DNA of 64,000 bases from a virus. The position numbers and the translations under genes are program-made. Location of the stretch: IMG/VR virus record IMGVR_UViG_3300031787_000001, positions 1-64,000 of that record; one strand, 5' to 3'. The notes under the pieces were generated by a model. It saw only the letters and a program-made list of their open reading frames with translations. It had not been told where the DNA came from and made no database searches. Positions 44,145 to 53,055 of this stretch are shown here, in pieces (positions within the stretch are counted from its first letter, which is position 1; each line of letters opens with the position of its first letter).

Positions 44145-45365
44145 ATGTCAAAAATTAAAATTTTAGCAATTCCATCCGATTCATTTGGTGTAGGTAAATT
44201 CAGGATGTTAGATCCATATAAATTTATTGGTGATAATTATACAGATGAGATACATGTAGACATCGTATATAATGTTCAAAACATTGACGACGCTTTCAAA
44301 GATTACAATATTGTTATTTTCCACTCTTTTATTCACCAATTACCACATGAAGTCAATATTGCAAGAATTAATTGGTTAAAACAAAGAGGTGTAAAAGTTA
44401 TAATGGATATTGATGATTTATGGTATGTTGATCATAGACATCCTTTATATTATCACATAATGAAAGAAAAGATCGGTGATAAAAAAATTCAGATGTTAAA
44501 ATTGGTTGACTATGTGACAACAACAACACCAATTTTTGCTAAAACAATAAAAGAAAAATTAGGTATTAAAAATGTAGAAATTTTTCCAAACGCAGTTAAC
44601 CCAGAAGAAAAACAATTTCAACCAAATCCAATATCATCAGATAAAATAAAGTTTGGTTGGCTCGGAGGATCAACACACTTACACGATTTAGATTTATTAA
44701 GAAATGGTATATCAAGTTTACATTATTCACATAGAGGAAAAGTACAATTTGTTTTGTGTGGATTTGACTTGAGGGGTACAATGACCGAAGTAAATAAAAT
44801 GACAGGGGAAGTTGTTAGGAGAGACATCAAACCAATGGAAACGGTTTGGTATGAATATGAAAAAATATTCACAGACAATTATACAATATTAGATGAACAA
44901 TATAAAAACTTTTTATTAACATTTGTTAAAACAGATCAGTATTTTTCTGAGATGCCTTATATTAGAAGGTGGACAGAAGATGTTAGTGAGTATGGTAAAA
45001 ATTATAACTATTTTGACGTTTCTTTAGTACCTTTAGTTGAAAATGTTTTTAACACAAACAAATCACAACTTAAAGTTATTGAGGCGGGATTTCACAAAAA
45101 AGCAATCATTGCAAATGAAAGTTTACCATATACATTAGATTTAAAATCGGCCTTTAATGATGGTAAGTTTAATGAAACGGGAAATGCTCTTTTTGTGTCT
45201 CAAAACAAAAATCACAAACAATGGGCACAACAAATGAAAAGATTGGCCGATAATCCAAATATGATTACAGATTTAGGTGAAAAATTATATGAAACAGTTA
45301 AAGACAAATATTCATTACAGAAAGTTTCTAAAGATAGAGTTGAGTTCTTAAAATCAATAATATAA
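44145..45365 (+). CDS. GT-B glycosyltransferase (GT4-like)
   Basis: A 406-residue protein. The N-terminal Rossmann half (IKILAIPSDSFGVGKFRMLD and KVIMDIDDLWYVDHRHPLYY) and the C-terminal half with NVEIFPNAVNP, IKFGWLGGSTHLHDLDLL and the late DVSLVPLVENVFNTNKSQLK, IEAGFHKKAIIANESLPYTL segments follow the GT-B fold; the E-x(7)-E pattern of GT4 is not clear. Similar glycosyltransferases in jumbo and T4-like phages may act on capsular, cell-wall or phage glycans or modified DNA. It belongs to a set of three sugar-transfer genes here. Donor and acceptor are unknown. Confidence 0.8.
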   Translation: MSKIKILAIPSDSFGVGKFRMLDPYKFIGDNYTDEIHVDIVYNVQNIDDAFKDYNIVIFHSFIHQLPHEVNIARINWLKQRGVKVIMDIDDLWYVDHRHPLYYHIMKEKIGDKKIQMLKLVDYVTTTTPIFAKTIKEKLGIKNVEIFPNAVNPEEKQFQPNPISSDKIKFGWLGGSTHLHDLDLLRNGISSLHYSHRGKVQFVLCGFDLRGTMTEVNKMTGEVVRRDIKPMETVWYEYEKIFTDNYTILDEQYKNFLLTFVKTDQYFSEMPYIRRWTEDVSEYGKNYNYFDVSLVPLVENVFNTNKSQLKVIEAGFHKKAIIANESLPYTLDLKSAFNDGKFNETGNALFVSQNKNHKQWAQQMKRLADNPNMITDLGEKLYETVKDKYSLQKVSKDRVEFLKSII

Positions 45366-45384
45366 AAATTAAAATTAAAAAAAC

Positions 45385-45615
45385 ATGCATTATTTAGTAA
45401 CTATCGGTTATGAAACCGAACAAATGGACAGAAACGGAAATCCAAGACTTCAAAAATTGAAATACATTGTTGAAGCAGAATCAGTTGAAGAGGCTACTCT
45501 CGTTGCTTCAAAGTATAGATCGGGAGATGTTAGATCTAGTGAAAGTATTTCAATTGTAAAAATGCCAATTGAATGTATTATCGACAAGAAAAACACACCT
45601 GAATACTATAAATAA
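45385..45615 (+). CDS. Small DUF4494-like protein
   Basis: A 76-residue alpha/beta protein with start MHYLVTIGYETEQMDRNGNP and the segment YIVEAESVEEATLVASKYRS. The layout (short strand, charged loop, second strand, V-E-A-xS-x-E-E-A helix) matches the DUF4494-like family of Bacteroidota and their phages. Function unknown; it is a soluble small protein 20 nt after the glycosyltransferase. Confidence 0.55.
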   Translation: MHYLVTIGYETEQMDRNGNPRLQKLKYIVEAESVEEATLVASKYRSGDVRSSESISIVKMPIECIIDKKNTPEYYK

Positions 45616-45621
45616 AATATA

Positions 45622-45864
45622 ATGGAATTTTATAGTAAAGATATCCAAATTTTGAGACAGTCTCAAAGTAAACTTGCTTTGGAGTATTTTAATTCTATGG
45701 GTATAATATTATCTGTTGAAGAGTTACAAAGAGTTACAGATGTATTTGTTGAATGTTGTTTAAGACCGTCAGATAATGATTTAAAAAATAGAATCAAATT
45801 ACTTGATAAATGGATATTAGATAAACAACAACAAATGAAATTATTATTAGAAGAAAAAAAATAA
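45622..45864 (+). CDS. Small helical protein of unknown function
   Basis: An 80-residue protein, mostly helical and charged (SIQILRQSQSK-like start, then LDKWILDKQQQMKLLLEEKK). It stands 6 nt from both neighbours. No recognised motif. It may be an early small protein; coiled-coil end suggests oligomerisation. Confidence 0.5.
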   Translation: MEFYSKDIQILRQSQSKLALEYFNSMGIILSVEELQRVTDVFVECCLRPSDNDLKNRIKLLDKWILDKQQQMKLLLEEKK

Positions 45865-45869
45865 ATTAT

Positions 45870-46472
45870 ATGGAAAAACAACAAATTGAAGACTATATTA
45901 AAAGATTACAACAATTAGAGTCTGACATGAGTGGTGGTGAAGAAGATATAGATCACGATTTTATACAGGATTTAGATAAATTATTAAAAAATCTAAGTAC
46001 AGATATCGGATCTTCTTTTGGTCCACAATCATTAAAAATTCCTGTTAGGTTTAAAAAATTACACAATTTGGCAGTCACCCCTAGATATTCTAAAGATGGT
46101 GATGCTGGCATGGACCTAACAATTACCGATATTATATCAGAAACAAAAAGTGATGTAACATACGGATTCGGAATTGCAATAGAAATCCCAAAAGGATATG
46201 TCGGATTATTATTTCCGAGATCGTCAATTCGTAAATACGATTTAGCATTAACTAATTGTGTTGGTGTTATTGATAGTGGGTATAGGGGTGAAATACAAGC
46301 AACTTTTAAAAAAACAAGTTGGTTAAAAGGTGAATCATCAGAAAAATACAATGTGGGTGAAAGAGGTGCTCAAATTATTATATTACCGTATCCACAAATA
46401 GAGTTTATTGAAACCGATAATTTATCGGAAACTGAAAGAGGTGGAGGTGGATTTGGTAGTTCAGGATTGTAG
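45870..46472 (+). CDS. dut: dUTPase with N-terminal extension
   Basis: A 200-residue trimeric-type dUTP pyrophosphatase. The five motifs are in order: motif I DGDAGMDL at 76-83, motif II LFPRSSI at 114-120, motif III region VGVIDSGYRGE at 131-141, motif IV GERGAQII at 163-170 and C-terminal motif V RGGGGFGSSGL at 190-200. It hydrolyses dUTP to dUMP and PPi, lowering uracil misincorporation and supplying dTMP precursor with the dCMP deaminase found at 58 kb. Residues 1-55 are an acidic helical extension absent from most dUTPases. It lies in a compact operon. Confidence 0.95.
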   Translation: MEKQQIEDYIKRLQQLESDMSGGEEDIDHDFIQDLDKLLKNLSTDIGSSFGPQSLKIPVRFKKLHNLAVTPRYSKDGDAGMDLTITDIISETKSDVTYGFGIAIEIPKGYVGLLFPRSSIRKYDLALTNCVGVIDSGYRGEIQATFKKTSWLKGESSEKYNVGERGAQIIILPYPQIEFIETDNLSETERGGGGFGSSGL

Positions 46473-46482
46473 TATATTTATA
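46473..46482 (+). promoter_or_regulatory. Late-type motif
   Basis: TATATTTATA on the plus strand, 29 nt before the TTG start of phoH. It shares the TATTTATA core. Confidence 0.4.
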
Positions 46483-46511
46483 ATTAAAATAAATAATTTA
46501 AAACTAAAAAA

Positions 46512-47234
46512 TTGACAGTTAAAAAAAACACGAGAGCAAAATCAGAACCTCTTATTGAAAAAAAATTAACAGCAAAAGAAAAAATAAGATCTTTGGTTAA
46601 AAAACCAAAAGAAAAGTTTTTAACCAAATCTCAGGAAGAATATTGGAATATTTTAGGTAATAACCAAATAACCTTTTGTTTTGGTCCTGCGGGTGTTGGT
46701 AAATCATATATCGCAATGAAAAGAGCAGTTGATTTACTTTGGGAAGAAGACAACAAATATGAAAAAATAATAATTGTTAGACCCGCAGTTGAAGCTGAAG
46801 AAAAATTAGGTTCATTACCTGGTGGTATGGAGGAAAAATTAGATCCATATATCTATCCTTCATATTATCTTTTAAATAAAATAATCGGTAAAGAAGCAAG
46901 GGAAAAATTAAAAGACGAAGGTATAATTGAAGTTGCTGCTCTTGCTTATATGAGAGGATGGAATGTTGATAACACGATCTTAGTTTTTGAGGAGGCACAA
47001 AACGCAACACCGTCTCAAATAAAGTTGTTAATCACTCGTATCGGTTATAATTCCAAATTTTTTATATCTGGAGATCTTGAACAATCCGACAAATATAAAG
47101 ATAAAACAAAATCAGGATTGTACGATGCTAAAAGAAGATTGGAAGGTGTAAAAGATATTGGACTATATGAATTCGGTAAAGAAGACATTGTTAGAAATCC
47201 ATTAATTGGTGAAATATTAAAAAGATACGACTAA
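46512..47234 (+). CDS. phoH: PhoH-like ATPase
   Basis: A 240-residue P-loop protein of the PhoH family. Walker A is GPAGVGKS at 58-65; Walker B is ILVFEEAQN at about 156-164 (PhoH-type EEAQN); sensor-like GDLEQSDKY near 192-200. The start used is TTG at 46512; no in-frame ATG precedes the Walker A, so a shorter start is excluded. PhoH-like proteins are widespread in T4-like and marine phages; their biochemical role is not settled (RNA helicase/nuclease-linked ATPase or phosphate-stress protein). Residues 1-45 are a Lys-rich extension. Two hairpin terminators follow. Confidence 0.92.
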   Translation: MTVKKNTRAKSEPLIEKKLTAKEKIRSLVKKPKEKFLTKSQEEYWNILGNNQITFCFGPAGVGKSYIAMKRAVDLLWEEDNKYEKIIIVRPAVEAEEKLGSLPGGMEEKLDPYIYPSYYLLNKIIGKEAREKLKDEGIIEVAALAYMRGWNVDNTILVFEEAQNATPSQIKLLITRIGYNSKFFISGDLEQSDKYKDKTKSGLYDAKRRLEGVKDIGLYEFGKEDIVRNPLIGEILKRYD

Positions 47235-47250
47235 CAATAAAGTCGTTTTT
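47227..47250 (+). terminator. First terminator after phoH
   Basis: ACGACT and AGTCGT with an 8-nt loop form a 6-bp stem overlapping the stop codon and followed by TTTTT. Confidence 0.65.
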
Positions 47251-47254
47251 GCAC

Positions 47255-47294
47255 AATAAACCCATACTCTTTATTATAAAAGTATGGGTTTATT
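47255..47294 (+). terminator. Second terminator after phoH
   Basis: AATAAACCCATACT and AGTATGGGTTTATT form a 14-bp stem with a 12-nt loop and a following T-rich stretch. In tandem with the first it should end the dut-phoH message. Confidence 0.75.
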
Positions 47295-47330
47295 ATTTAC
47301 TTAAAAAAATTTTATTATTATATTTTAAGT

Positions 47331-47978
47331 ATGGAAATATTTGTAAGTGTTGATGGTGTATTAAGAAACACAATTCAAAAATTGGATTACCATTATAAAG
47401 ATTTTTATTTTGATTCTGATGTAGAAAATACCGAAAACACAACAGAATTCAAATACGATGTTATTGAACCAGTTTATAATGATAATTTATTAAATCATTA
47501 TAAATTTCAATCTAAAGAAGAATTTGAACATTTTCTTTTTATTGAATTTCCAATAGAAATTTTCGGTCACGCATCCACAAGTTATCAAGGTGTTTTTACG
47601 GATTTAAATAAAATTATTTATGAAAATAAAGAACATAATATAACAATTGTCGGACTTGATGAATTAGGTAAATCTAAACCCGGAACTTTATTCTTTTTAT
47701 CTAAAAATGGATTTATGGGTAATAACATAAAATTCATAAGGAGTGAAGACATTAAAGATATGTGGGAAAAATGTGATTATTGGATCACAGACAATGAAAA
47801 AATTATTATAGAATGTCCAAAAGAAAAAACCGTAATTAAATTTAACACATCTTACAATCAATACTTTACAAATAAAAAAGAAATAACTAAATTAATACAA
47901 ATCGAAGAATTATGCTCGAAATTTTTGGAAAAGAATACTACATCGACATTGATAGAATCACAGAAGAATGTAGAATAG
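47331..47978 (+). CDS. HAD-like protein with altered catalytic site
   Basis: A 215-residue alpha/beta protein. The N-terminus MEIFVSVDGVLRN resembles HAD motif I (DxDGT/V) but has Ser for the first Asp, and a later CDYWITDNEKII segment resembles motif IV/ITDN of HAD hydrolases. This fits the phage HAD-like fold with possible loss of phosphatase activity. The rest is charged with Lys/Glu helices (EELCSKFLEKN at the end). It overlaps the following small gene by 67 nt. It starts a new transcription unit after the phoH terminators. Function unknown; possibly a nucleotide or sugar-phosphate related protein. Confidence 0.55.
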   Translation: MEIFVSVDGVLRNTIQKLDYHYKDFYFDSDVENTENTTEFKYDVIEPVYNDNLLNHYKFQSKEEFEHFLFIEFPIEIFGHASTSYQGVFTDLNKIIYENKEHNITIVGLDELGKSKPGTLFFLSKNGFMGNNIKFIRSEDIKDMWEKCDYWITDNEKIIIECPKEKTVIKFNTSYNQYFTNKKEITKLIQIEELCSKFLEKNTTSTLIESQKNVE

Positions 47979-48211
47979 AAGTTAAAGAAAATTCAAATCA
48001 GAATGATGAAAATTCTGAAGAAGATACACAAACAATAAATATTTTTAAATATGAACTTTTAAAAATATTCATTGAGAGAATATTAGGCGAGAATTTTGAA
48101 GATGATGAAACAATTGGATCATTTGGGTCGGAAACCACAACATTATCATTTAAAATAGCTTTTAACACTTTAATAAAAAATCAAATTTTAATCGAAAACG
48201 AAGATGAGTAA
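47912..48211 (+). CDS. Small acidic protein of unknown function
   Basis: A 99-residue acidic protein (start MLEIFGKEYYIDIDRITEEC, then an Asp/Glu/Asn-rich stretch). It overlaps the upstream gene by 67 nt and the downstream glycosyltransferase by 8 nt, implying translational coupling. No recognised motif; predicted helical C-terminus (SFKIAFNTLIKNQILI). Confidence 0.5.
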   Translation: MLEIFGKEYYIDIDRITEECRIEVKENSNQNDENSEEDTQTINIFKYELLKIFIERILGENFEDDETIGSFGSETTTLSFKIAFNTLIKNQILIENEDE

Positions 48212-49268
48212 CAAAGAGAACATTGAAAATTTAGAAATCGCCTTGTCAAGGCTAGAGTCAAATAAACAAATTTTTTATTTTTTGACGTATGACACAAAAA
48301 ATAACCCAAGAGCGTCGGTAAAGTATATCTACGACTTGGCACTAACACTAAATAAACAGGGATATATTTCCAAGATTTTAGTGGAAGATAAGACATATAC
48401 TGGCGTTGAACATTGGTTAGGTGACAAATACAAAGATTTACCCGTCGTGTCGATAAAAGAAGATAAAATAGAAATTAATATTGACGATGTAATTGTTGTA
48501 CCCGAATATTATTCAAATGTTTTAGAACAATTGTCTAATATAAAATGTGTAAAAGTAATGTTAGTACAACAAAAAGATTACATGTTTGAAACATTGTCTA
48601 TTGGTAGTAGATGGAGTAATTTTGGTTTCGATAAGGTAATCACAACAACTAATAATACTAAAAAATATATTTCAGAATATTTTCCTGAAGTTTTAGTACA
48701 CGTTATTCCACCAATTATCGGTGAAAATTTTAAACCATATGAGAAACCAATTAAACCATATATTGCAATAAGTTGTAGAAATAGATCTAAAAGTAGAAAA
48801 CTAATATCTGAATTTTATTTAAAATTCCCACAATTAAGGTGGATTACTTTTAGAGACATGGTTCAAATGACTTATGATGAATTTGCATCTTCATTAAAAG
48901 AATGTTTTGTTTCAGTATGGGTTGATGAAGAAAGTACTTTTGGTACGTTTCCATTAGAGTCTATGAAATGTGGTGTACCTGTTGTCGGTAAAATACCAAA
49001 TAATGAACCAGATTGGTTAAGTGAAAATGGTATGTGGACATATGATGAAAGTAAGTTAGTTGAAATATTGGGTACATATGTTTTGGCTTGGTTGGAAGGT
49101 GTTGAATTAACAGATGATGTTAAAACAAAAATGAAAGATACACTGTTACCTTATGACTCCACTATTACAGAAAATAACATAATAAGTATTTTTAATTCTT
49201 TTAAAGATAGAAGAGAAGAACAAATTAAAAATGCATTACAAAAATTAAAAACAGAAGAAACAGTATGA
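48204..49268 (+). CDS. Glycosyltransferase (GT-B type)
   Basis: A 354-residue protein. FYFLTYDTKNNPRASVKYIY, then VEHWLGDKYKDLPVVSIKED and IDDVIVVPEYY form the N-terminal Rossmann part; KVITTTNNTKKYISEYFPEV, the IAISCRNRSKSRKLISEF sugar-nucleotide side and KECFVSVWVDEESTFGTFPL with ESMKCGVPVVGKIPNNEPDW are typical of GT-B family enzymes (the conserved E in xESxxxGxPV). It overlaps the next GT gene by 4 nt. The sugar and target are unknown; with its neighbours it may modify phage virion, host glycan or nucleic acid. Confidence 0.8.
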   Translation: MSNKENIENLEIALSRLESNKQIFYFLTYDTKNNPRASVKYIYDLALTLNKQGYISKILVEDKTYTGVEHWLGDKYKDLPVVSIKEDKIEINIDDVIVVPEYYSNVLEQLSNIKCVKVMLVQQKDYMFETLSIGSRWSNFGFDKVITTTNNTKKYISEYFPEVLVHVIPPIIGENFKPYEKPIKPYIAISCRNRSKSRKLISEFYLKFPQLRWITFRDMVQMTYDEFASSLKECFVSVWVDEESTFGTFPLESMKCGVPVVGKIPNNEPDWLSENGMWTYDESKLVEILGTYVLAWLEGVELTDDVKTKMKDTLLPYDSTITENNIISIFNSFKDRREEQIKNALQKLKTEETV

Positions 49269-50056
49269 AAAATATAACAGTAATTTTACCAGTACATAAA
49301 TTAAACGAAGAGTACATTGTAATGTTAACAAATTCAATAAAATCGGTTGAATTATTTTATGAAGATGTTAAATTATTAATTGTACATCCAACTGAAATTT
49401 CAGGTGATTTGAAAAAAATTCTTTCCACATTAAATCAAAAATTAGAGATAAAATGTCTTGAAAATAAAAAGAATAGTGGTTTTACCTCACAAGTAAATTT
49501 AGGTATAGAACAATGTGATACCGAATGGTTTTCAATATTGGAGGTTGATGATGAGTATAAACCTATATGGTTAAAATCAATAATGGAATATAAAAACGAA
49601 TATACCGATGTTGATGTGTTTTTACCAATTATAAAAGATGTAAATGTGGAAGGTAATTTTCTATCTTTTACAAATGAATCTACATGGGCATATGGGTTCT
49701 CAGAAAAACAAGGATTCCTCGATAATGAAGTTTTATTAGAATATCAAAACTACCAAACAAGTGGTGGATTATTTAAAACTGAAGTAATAAAAGAAAATGG
49801 ATTGTTTAAAGAAAATTTTAAATTAACGTTTATTTATGAACTATTACTAAGATTAACACATAATAAAGTAAAAATTATGACTGTACCAAAAATAGGGTAC
49901 CAACATGTTAATTTTAGAGAAGACTCTTTATTTTGGAATTATAAAAATGACGAATCCTCTAAATTATCAGAAAATGAAGTTAAGTTTTGGTTAGATGCCG
50001 CAAAAAAAGAATATTTCTTTAAAAATAATAGAGACCTAAACTATGTTGAGTCTTAA
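49265..50056 (+). CDS. GT-A glycosyltransferase (GT2-like)
   Basis: A 263-residue glycosyltransferase with the GT2 plan. The N-terminal ITVILPVHKLNEEYIVMLTN and the acidic metal site WFSILEVDDEYKPIWL (VDDE as DxD-like) are clear, as is the late acceptor-side segment NYQTSGGLFKTEVIKENGLF and an ELLLRLTHNKVKIMTVPKIG end. It overlaps the upstream glycosyltransferase by 4 nt, and the downstream sigma factor starts at its stop (1 nt overlap), so all three are one transcription unit. Substrate unknown. Confidence 0.85.
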   Translation: MKNITVILPVHKLNEEYIVMLTNSIKSVELFYEDVKLLIVHPTEISGDLKKILSTLNQKLEIKCLENKKNSGFTSQVNLGIEQCDTEWFSILEVDDEYKPIWLKSIMEYKNEYTDVDVFLPIIKDVNVEGNFLSFTNESTWAYGFSEKQGFLDNEVLLEYQNYQTSGGLFKTEVIKENGLFKENFKLTFIYELLLRLTHNKVKIMTVPKIGYQHVNFREDSLFWNYKNDESSKLSENEVKFWLDAAKKEYFFKNNRDLNYVES

Positions 50057-50754
50057 TGCCAAAAAAAAGAACCCAAAAAATCTATTTTGGGGATGATCAA
50101 GAAAAAGCGGTAATAAGATATTTGGAATCTGAAACCGAAGAAGAAAAGAACAAGATATTCAATGAATATTTAAGAGAACCCCTCATTATAATGGTCGAAA
50201 GTATTATCCGCCGTTATAAATTATATAGAAAAGACTTAGAATTTGAAGAAATTCATAATGACACAATGTCTTTTCTAATGACAAAGATTAATAAATTCGA
50301 TCATACTAAAAATCATAAGGCGTATTCTTACTTTGGTACAATATGTAAGAATTATCTTATGGGGGCAATTCAAAAAGACACTAAAGAATTAAAAAGAAAT
50401 GTGTCATATGAAGATGTAACAAGTGAACTCGAAAATAGACCAGATTTGGTTTACACTATTGATGCATATGAAATAGATTATTCCGAAGTATTGGTTAAGT
50501 TAGTAACTTCTTTAGAAGAGTTTATTGAAAATGAAGAATTAAACGAAAACGAAAAAAAATTAGGTTACGCGTTAATAGAAATATTTACAAATTTTGATAA
50601 AATATTTCAAATAGGAGATGGTAATAAATTTAATAAAAACCTAATATTACTCTCACTTAGAGAAATGACATCCTTGTCCACTAAAGAAATTAGGATTTCT
50701 CTAAAAAAATTCAAGAAAACATATAACGGGATAATGTTAGGATTTTTAAACTAA
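50056..50754 (+). CDS. Late transcription sigma factor (gp55-like)
   Basis: A 232-residue protein of the T4 gp55 type. Regions corresponding to sigma-2: the KIFNEYLREPLIIMVESIIR and FEEIHNDTMSFLMTKINKFD helices, then HKAYSYFGTICKNYLMGAIQ and KDTKELKRNVSYEDVT, the part that reads the -10 sequence. The C-terminal segment (KKFKKTYNGIMLGFLN) ends in a hydrophobic peptide as expected for contact with the sliding clamp. T4 gp55 is 185 residues and lacks sigma-4. Most likely it recognises the TATTTATA motif found before the structural genes. The gene overlaps the GT2 gene by one base. Confidence 0.85.
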   Translation: MPKKRTQKIYFGDDQEKAVIRYLESETEEEKNKIFNEYLREPLIIMVESIIRRYKLYRKDLEFEEIHNDTMSFLMTKINKFDHTKNHKAYSYFGTICKNYLMGAIQKDTKELKRNVSYEDVTSELENRPDLVYTIDAYEIDYSEVLVKLVTSLEEFIENEELNENEKKLGYALIEIFTNFDKIFQIGDGNKFNKNLILLSLREMTSLSTKEIRISLKKFKKTYNGIMLGFLN

Positions 50755-50769
50755 AATCTATTTATTGTT

Positions 50770-51147
50770 ATGAAAAACAGAAACAATATAACATTAGACG
50801 TAGATTCTGCAATATCGTTAATGCAAGAAATTTACAATGATGTCGTGGAACAAAAAAACACAGCATCGTTGATAATGAAAAAAATGCTTTCCTTTATGAA
50901 AGATGCTGAAGATATGAGCGTAATTGGTCCGGTAATAAAAGAACAACAAAAAATACTAAACGAATGTACCGAAAAGAAAATTTCTTTGGTAAAATTACAA
51001 GGTGCCCTATTAAAACAAACACAAGGTGGAGGAGGTAAAAACTTACCAATGGGTAAGTTAAGTCTTTCTGATGAAGATAGAGAATTACTTGATAAGTTGG
51101 TCAATGAAGAGGGAAATAATAATAATTCTGAAAATTATCAACTATAA
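50770..51147 (+). CDS. Small protein downstream of sigma factor, possible gp33 counterpart
   Basis: A 125-residue charged protein: ISLMQEIYNDVVEQKNTASL is a helix, then MKKMLSFMKDAEDMS and a Gln/Gly-rich loop (LLKQTQGGGGKNLPMGKLSL), ending SDEDRELLDKLVNEE. In T4 the late co-activator gp33 (about 112 residues) links RNA polymerase to the clamp. Size and location next to gp55 are compatible with this, but there is no visible sequence match. A TATTTATT motif and 4 nt precede the ATG. Alternatively it is a small head or baseplate protein that belongs with the next gene, whose ATG lies at its stop. Confidence 0.45.
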   Translation: MKNRNNITLDVDSAISLMQEIYNDVVEQKNTASLIMKKMLSFMKDAEDMSVIGPVIKEQQKILNECTEKKISLVKLQGALLKQTQGGGGKNLPMGKLSLSDEDRELLDKLVNEEGNNNNSENYQL

Positions 51148-53054
51148 TGAGTAAAACTAAAAAATTAAAAAAAGAAATAAAATCAAAATTAGAGGTCATC
51201 AAAAAAATAAATGATGACCCTAAAAAAGTATCCGACGATTTATATGATGCGTATTTAAAAGATTTACCATCAACAGATAAACTATTTGGTAAAAAATTTG
51301 GTGATTTTTTAGATAAAAGAAGAAAAAAAAAGGAAAACAATAAGGACATATTCTCAGATATTTTAGAAATAGCCGAAAGTTTTTTAAATAAAAAAAATCC
51401 AAAAGGTGGTACAGATAAATTATTTTCTAAAAATAGGTTAAAAAAACACGGATTAGACTCAACGATTGTTACATTGAGGTCTTCAAAAGAAATAATTTCC
51501 AAAAGAGTAAAAGAAGTTTTTTTTGTGTCTGATGGTATATGTGGTGTTGACTCTACTTTAAAAATTGACACAATAACATTAAAACCAAGTGAATTTGATT
51601 TTTTAAATCTTTTAACCGTCGATCCAAATAGTGATGTTGGTAAAGTGGCATATGAACCAATAAAACCAGTTCCTGGTAAAGAAAAAGTAAATAGGAAATT
51701 ATATGAGACATTCGGTGGAACCCCGTATCAATTTGATTCACAAAATAATAATACATTATTCACATTAAATTGGGACGCACCAAATCAACAATATATTGTT
51801 AACGGTTTAACACAAGGACTACCTGGTGTAATAAAAGTAGAAGATTTTTTTAATGATTATTATTCAACAGTAGAATTACCTGATATTGAACAAATAATTA
51901 AAAACGCCATGTATTTGAGTTTAGGTGGAGGTGGAGGTGACAACCCTTCTTTTCAAAAGGGAGTAGATTTTTTAAATAGACTTATAGCAAAATTATTTGC
52001 GGTTTGTGGATCACCAAAAGAAGGACAAAATCTAAAACAAAATGCGGTAGACATGTTTAATGAAAATGACGAAGATATTGAAAGTTATTTTGATTTTACA
52101 AACACGGAAGGTATTGATTTAGATGATGAAAATAATAGATTTAGGAGAGTTCTTAAATTTACTGATTGTAATAATTTTGAAATACCTGTTGATGACAAAA
52201 TATTAGAAGATTTTGTTTATTTAACAAATAGTAAATCGATAAATGATGTAATTAATGACGCATTAAATGATGCTGCCACAGCCGCTTTTGATAGGTCGGA
52301 TGGAACAATACCACAGATAAATTTTAATTTAAATTTAATGAATGATTTCATTATAAATTTACCAAAAGCTTTAATAATGTCGATATTAACACCTAAAGTA
52401 TTTTTACCGATTTTAATAATATATAAATTATTTAAATCATTGTTAAATATTAGAATTGATGTTAAAGAAATAATGAAAAAATTAAGTAAATTATTTAATG
52501 CTATTATTAAAGATTTATTTTGGCTTTTTATTAGAGAATTTTGGAGATTATTAAAAATAGATTTATTGGAATTCGTTTATCAAATTGCGGCTAAAATATT
52601 AAAAAACAAATATAAAAGATACTTAACAATTATTAGATCAATAATCTCAATACTACAACAAATAGTTGTTAATCCACCTGATAATTGTTTTGATATTTTT
52701 AATCTAATATTGACAACAATCACCAGTGCACTTAGGGGAGGTATTTCAAATGCAATTCCTGCAATTTTATTATCATTCGCAGATAAATTACCTGGTTATA
52801 GTCAGGATAGAGCATATATGAATATTGCCGAAAGATTAGAAGCGGCTGGTATCCCAATGGGACCACTGTATGGTGCATCAAATGATTTACCGGCATTAGT
52901 TAAATCAATAATTGATGGCCACACTGAAGAAGAAGATAAAAACGGATTTATTGCCGGAGGAAATCAATTCTTTACTGTACCTATTCCACCTATGGGTGCA
53001 GGACCATTAATTGTTCCACCCGGTATGATAAGAGTTTTTGGTAAAAAACAATAA
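51147..53054 (+). CDS. Virion structural protein, probable baseplate
   Basis: A 635-residue protein. N-terminal 110 residues are Lys-rich and helical; residues about 125-310 hold beta segments around STIVTLRSSKEIISKRVKEV and SLGGGGGDNPSFQKGVDFLN; the C-terminal third has long amphipathic helices (ALIMSILTPKVFLPILIIYKLFK and following) and a Pro-rich end FTVPIPPMGAGPLIVPPGMI. The long hydrophobic helices resemble baseplate wedge or head-tail connector proteins, not membrane proteins. It is first of a small baseplate operon leading to a gp5-like OB-fold protein. The T4 counterpart is not known. Confidence 0.7.
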   Translation: MSKTKKLKKEIKSKLEVIKKINDDPKKVSDDLYDAYLKDLPSTDKLFGKKFGDFLDKRRKKKENNKDIFSDILEIAESFLNKKNPKGGTDKLFSKNRLKKHGLDSTIVTLRSSKEIISKRVKEVFFVSDGICGVDSTLKIDTITLKPSEFDFLNLLTVDPNSDVGKVAYEPIKPVPGKEKVNRKLYETFGGTPYQFDSQNNNTLFTLNWDAPNQQYIVNGLTQGLPGVIKVEDFFNDYYSTVELPDIEQIIKNAMYLSLGGGGGDNPSFQKGVDFLNRLIAKLFAVCGSPKEGQNLKQNAVDMFNENDEDIESYFDFTNTEGIDLDDENNRFRRVLKFTDCNNFEIPVDDKILEDFVYLTNSKSINDVINDALNDAATAAFDRSDGTIPQINFNLNLMNDFIINLPKALIMSILTPKVFLPILIIYKLFKSLLNIRIDVKEIMKKLSKLFNAIIKDLFWLFIREFWRLLKIDLLEFVYQIAAKILKNKYKRYLTIIRSIISILQQIVVNPPDNCFDIFNLILTTITSALRGGISNAIPAILLSFADKLPGYSQDRAYMNIAERLEAAGIPMGPLYGASNDLPALVKSIIDGHTEEEDKNGFIAGGNQFFTVPIPPMGAGPLIVPPGMIRVFGKKQ

Positions 53055-53055
53055 T

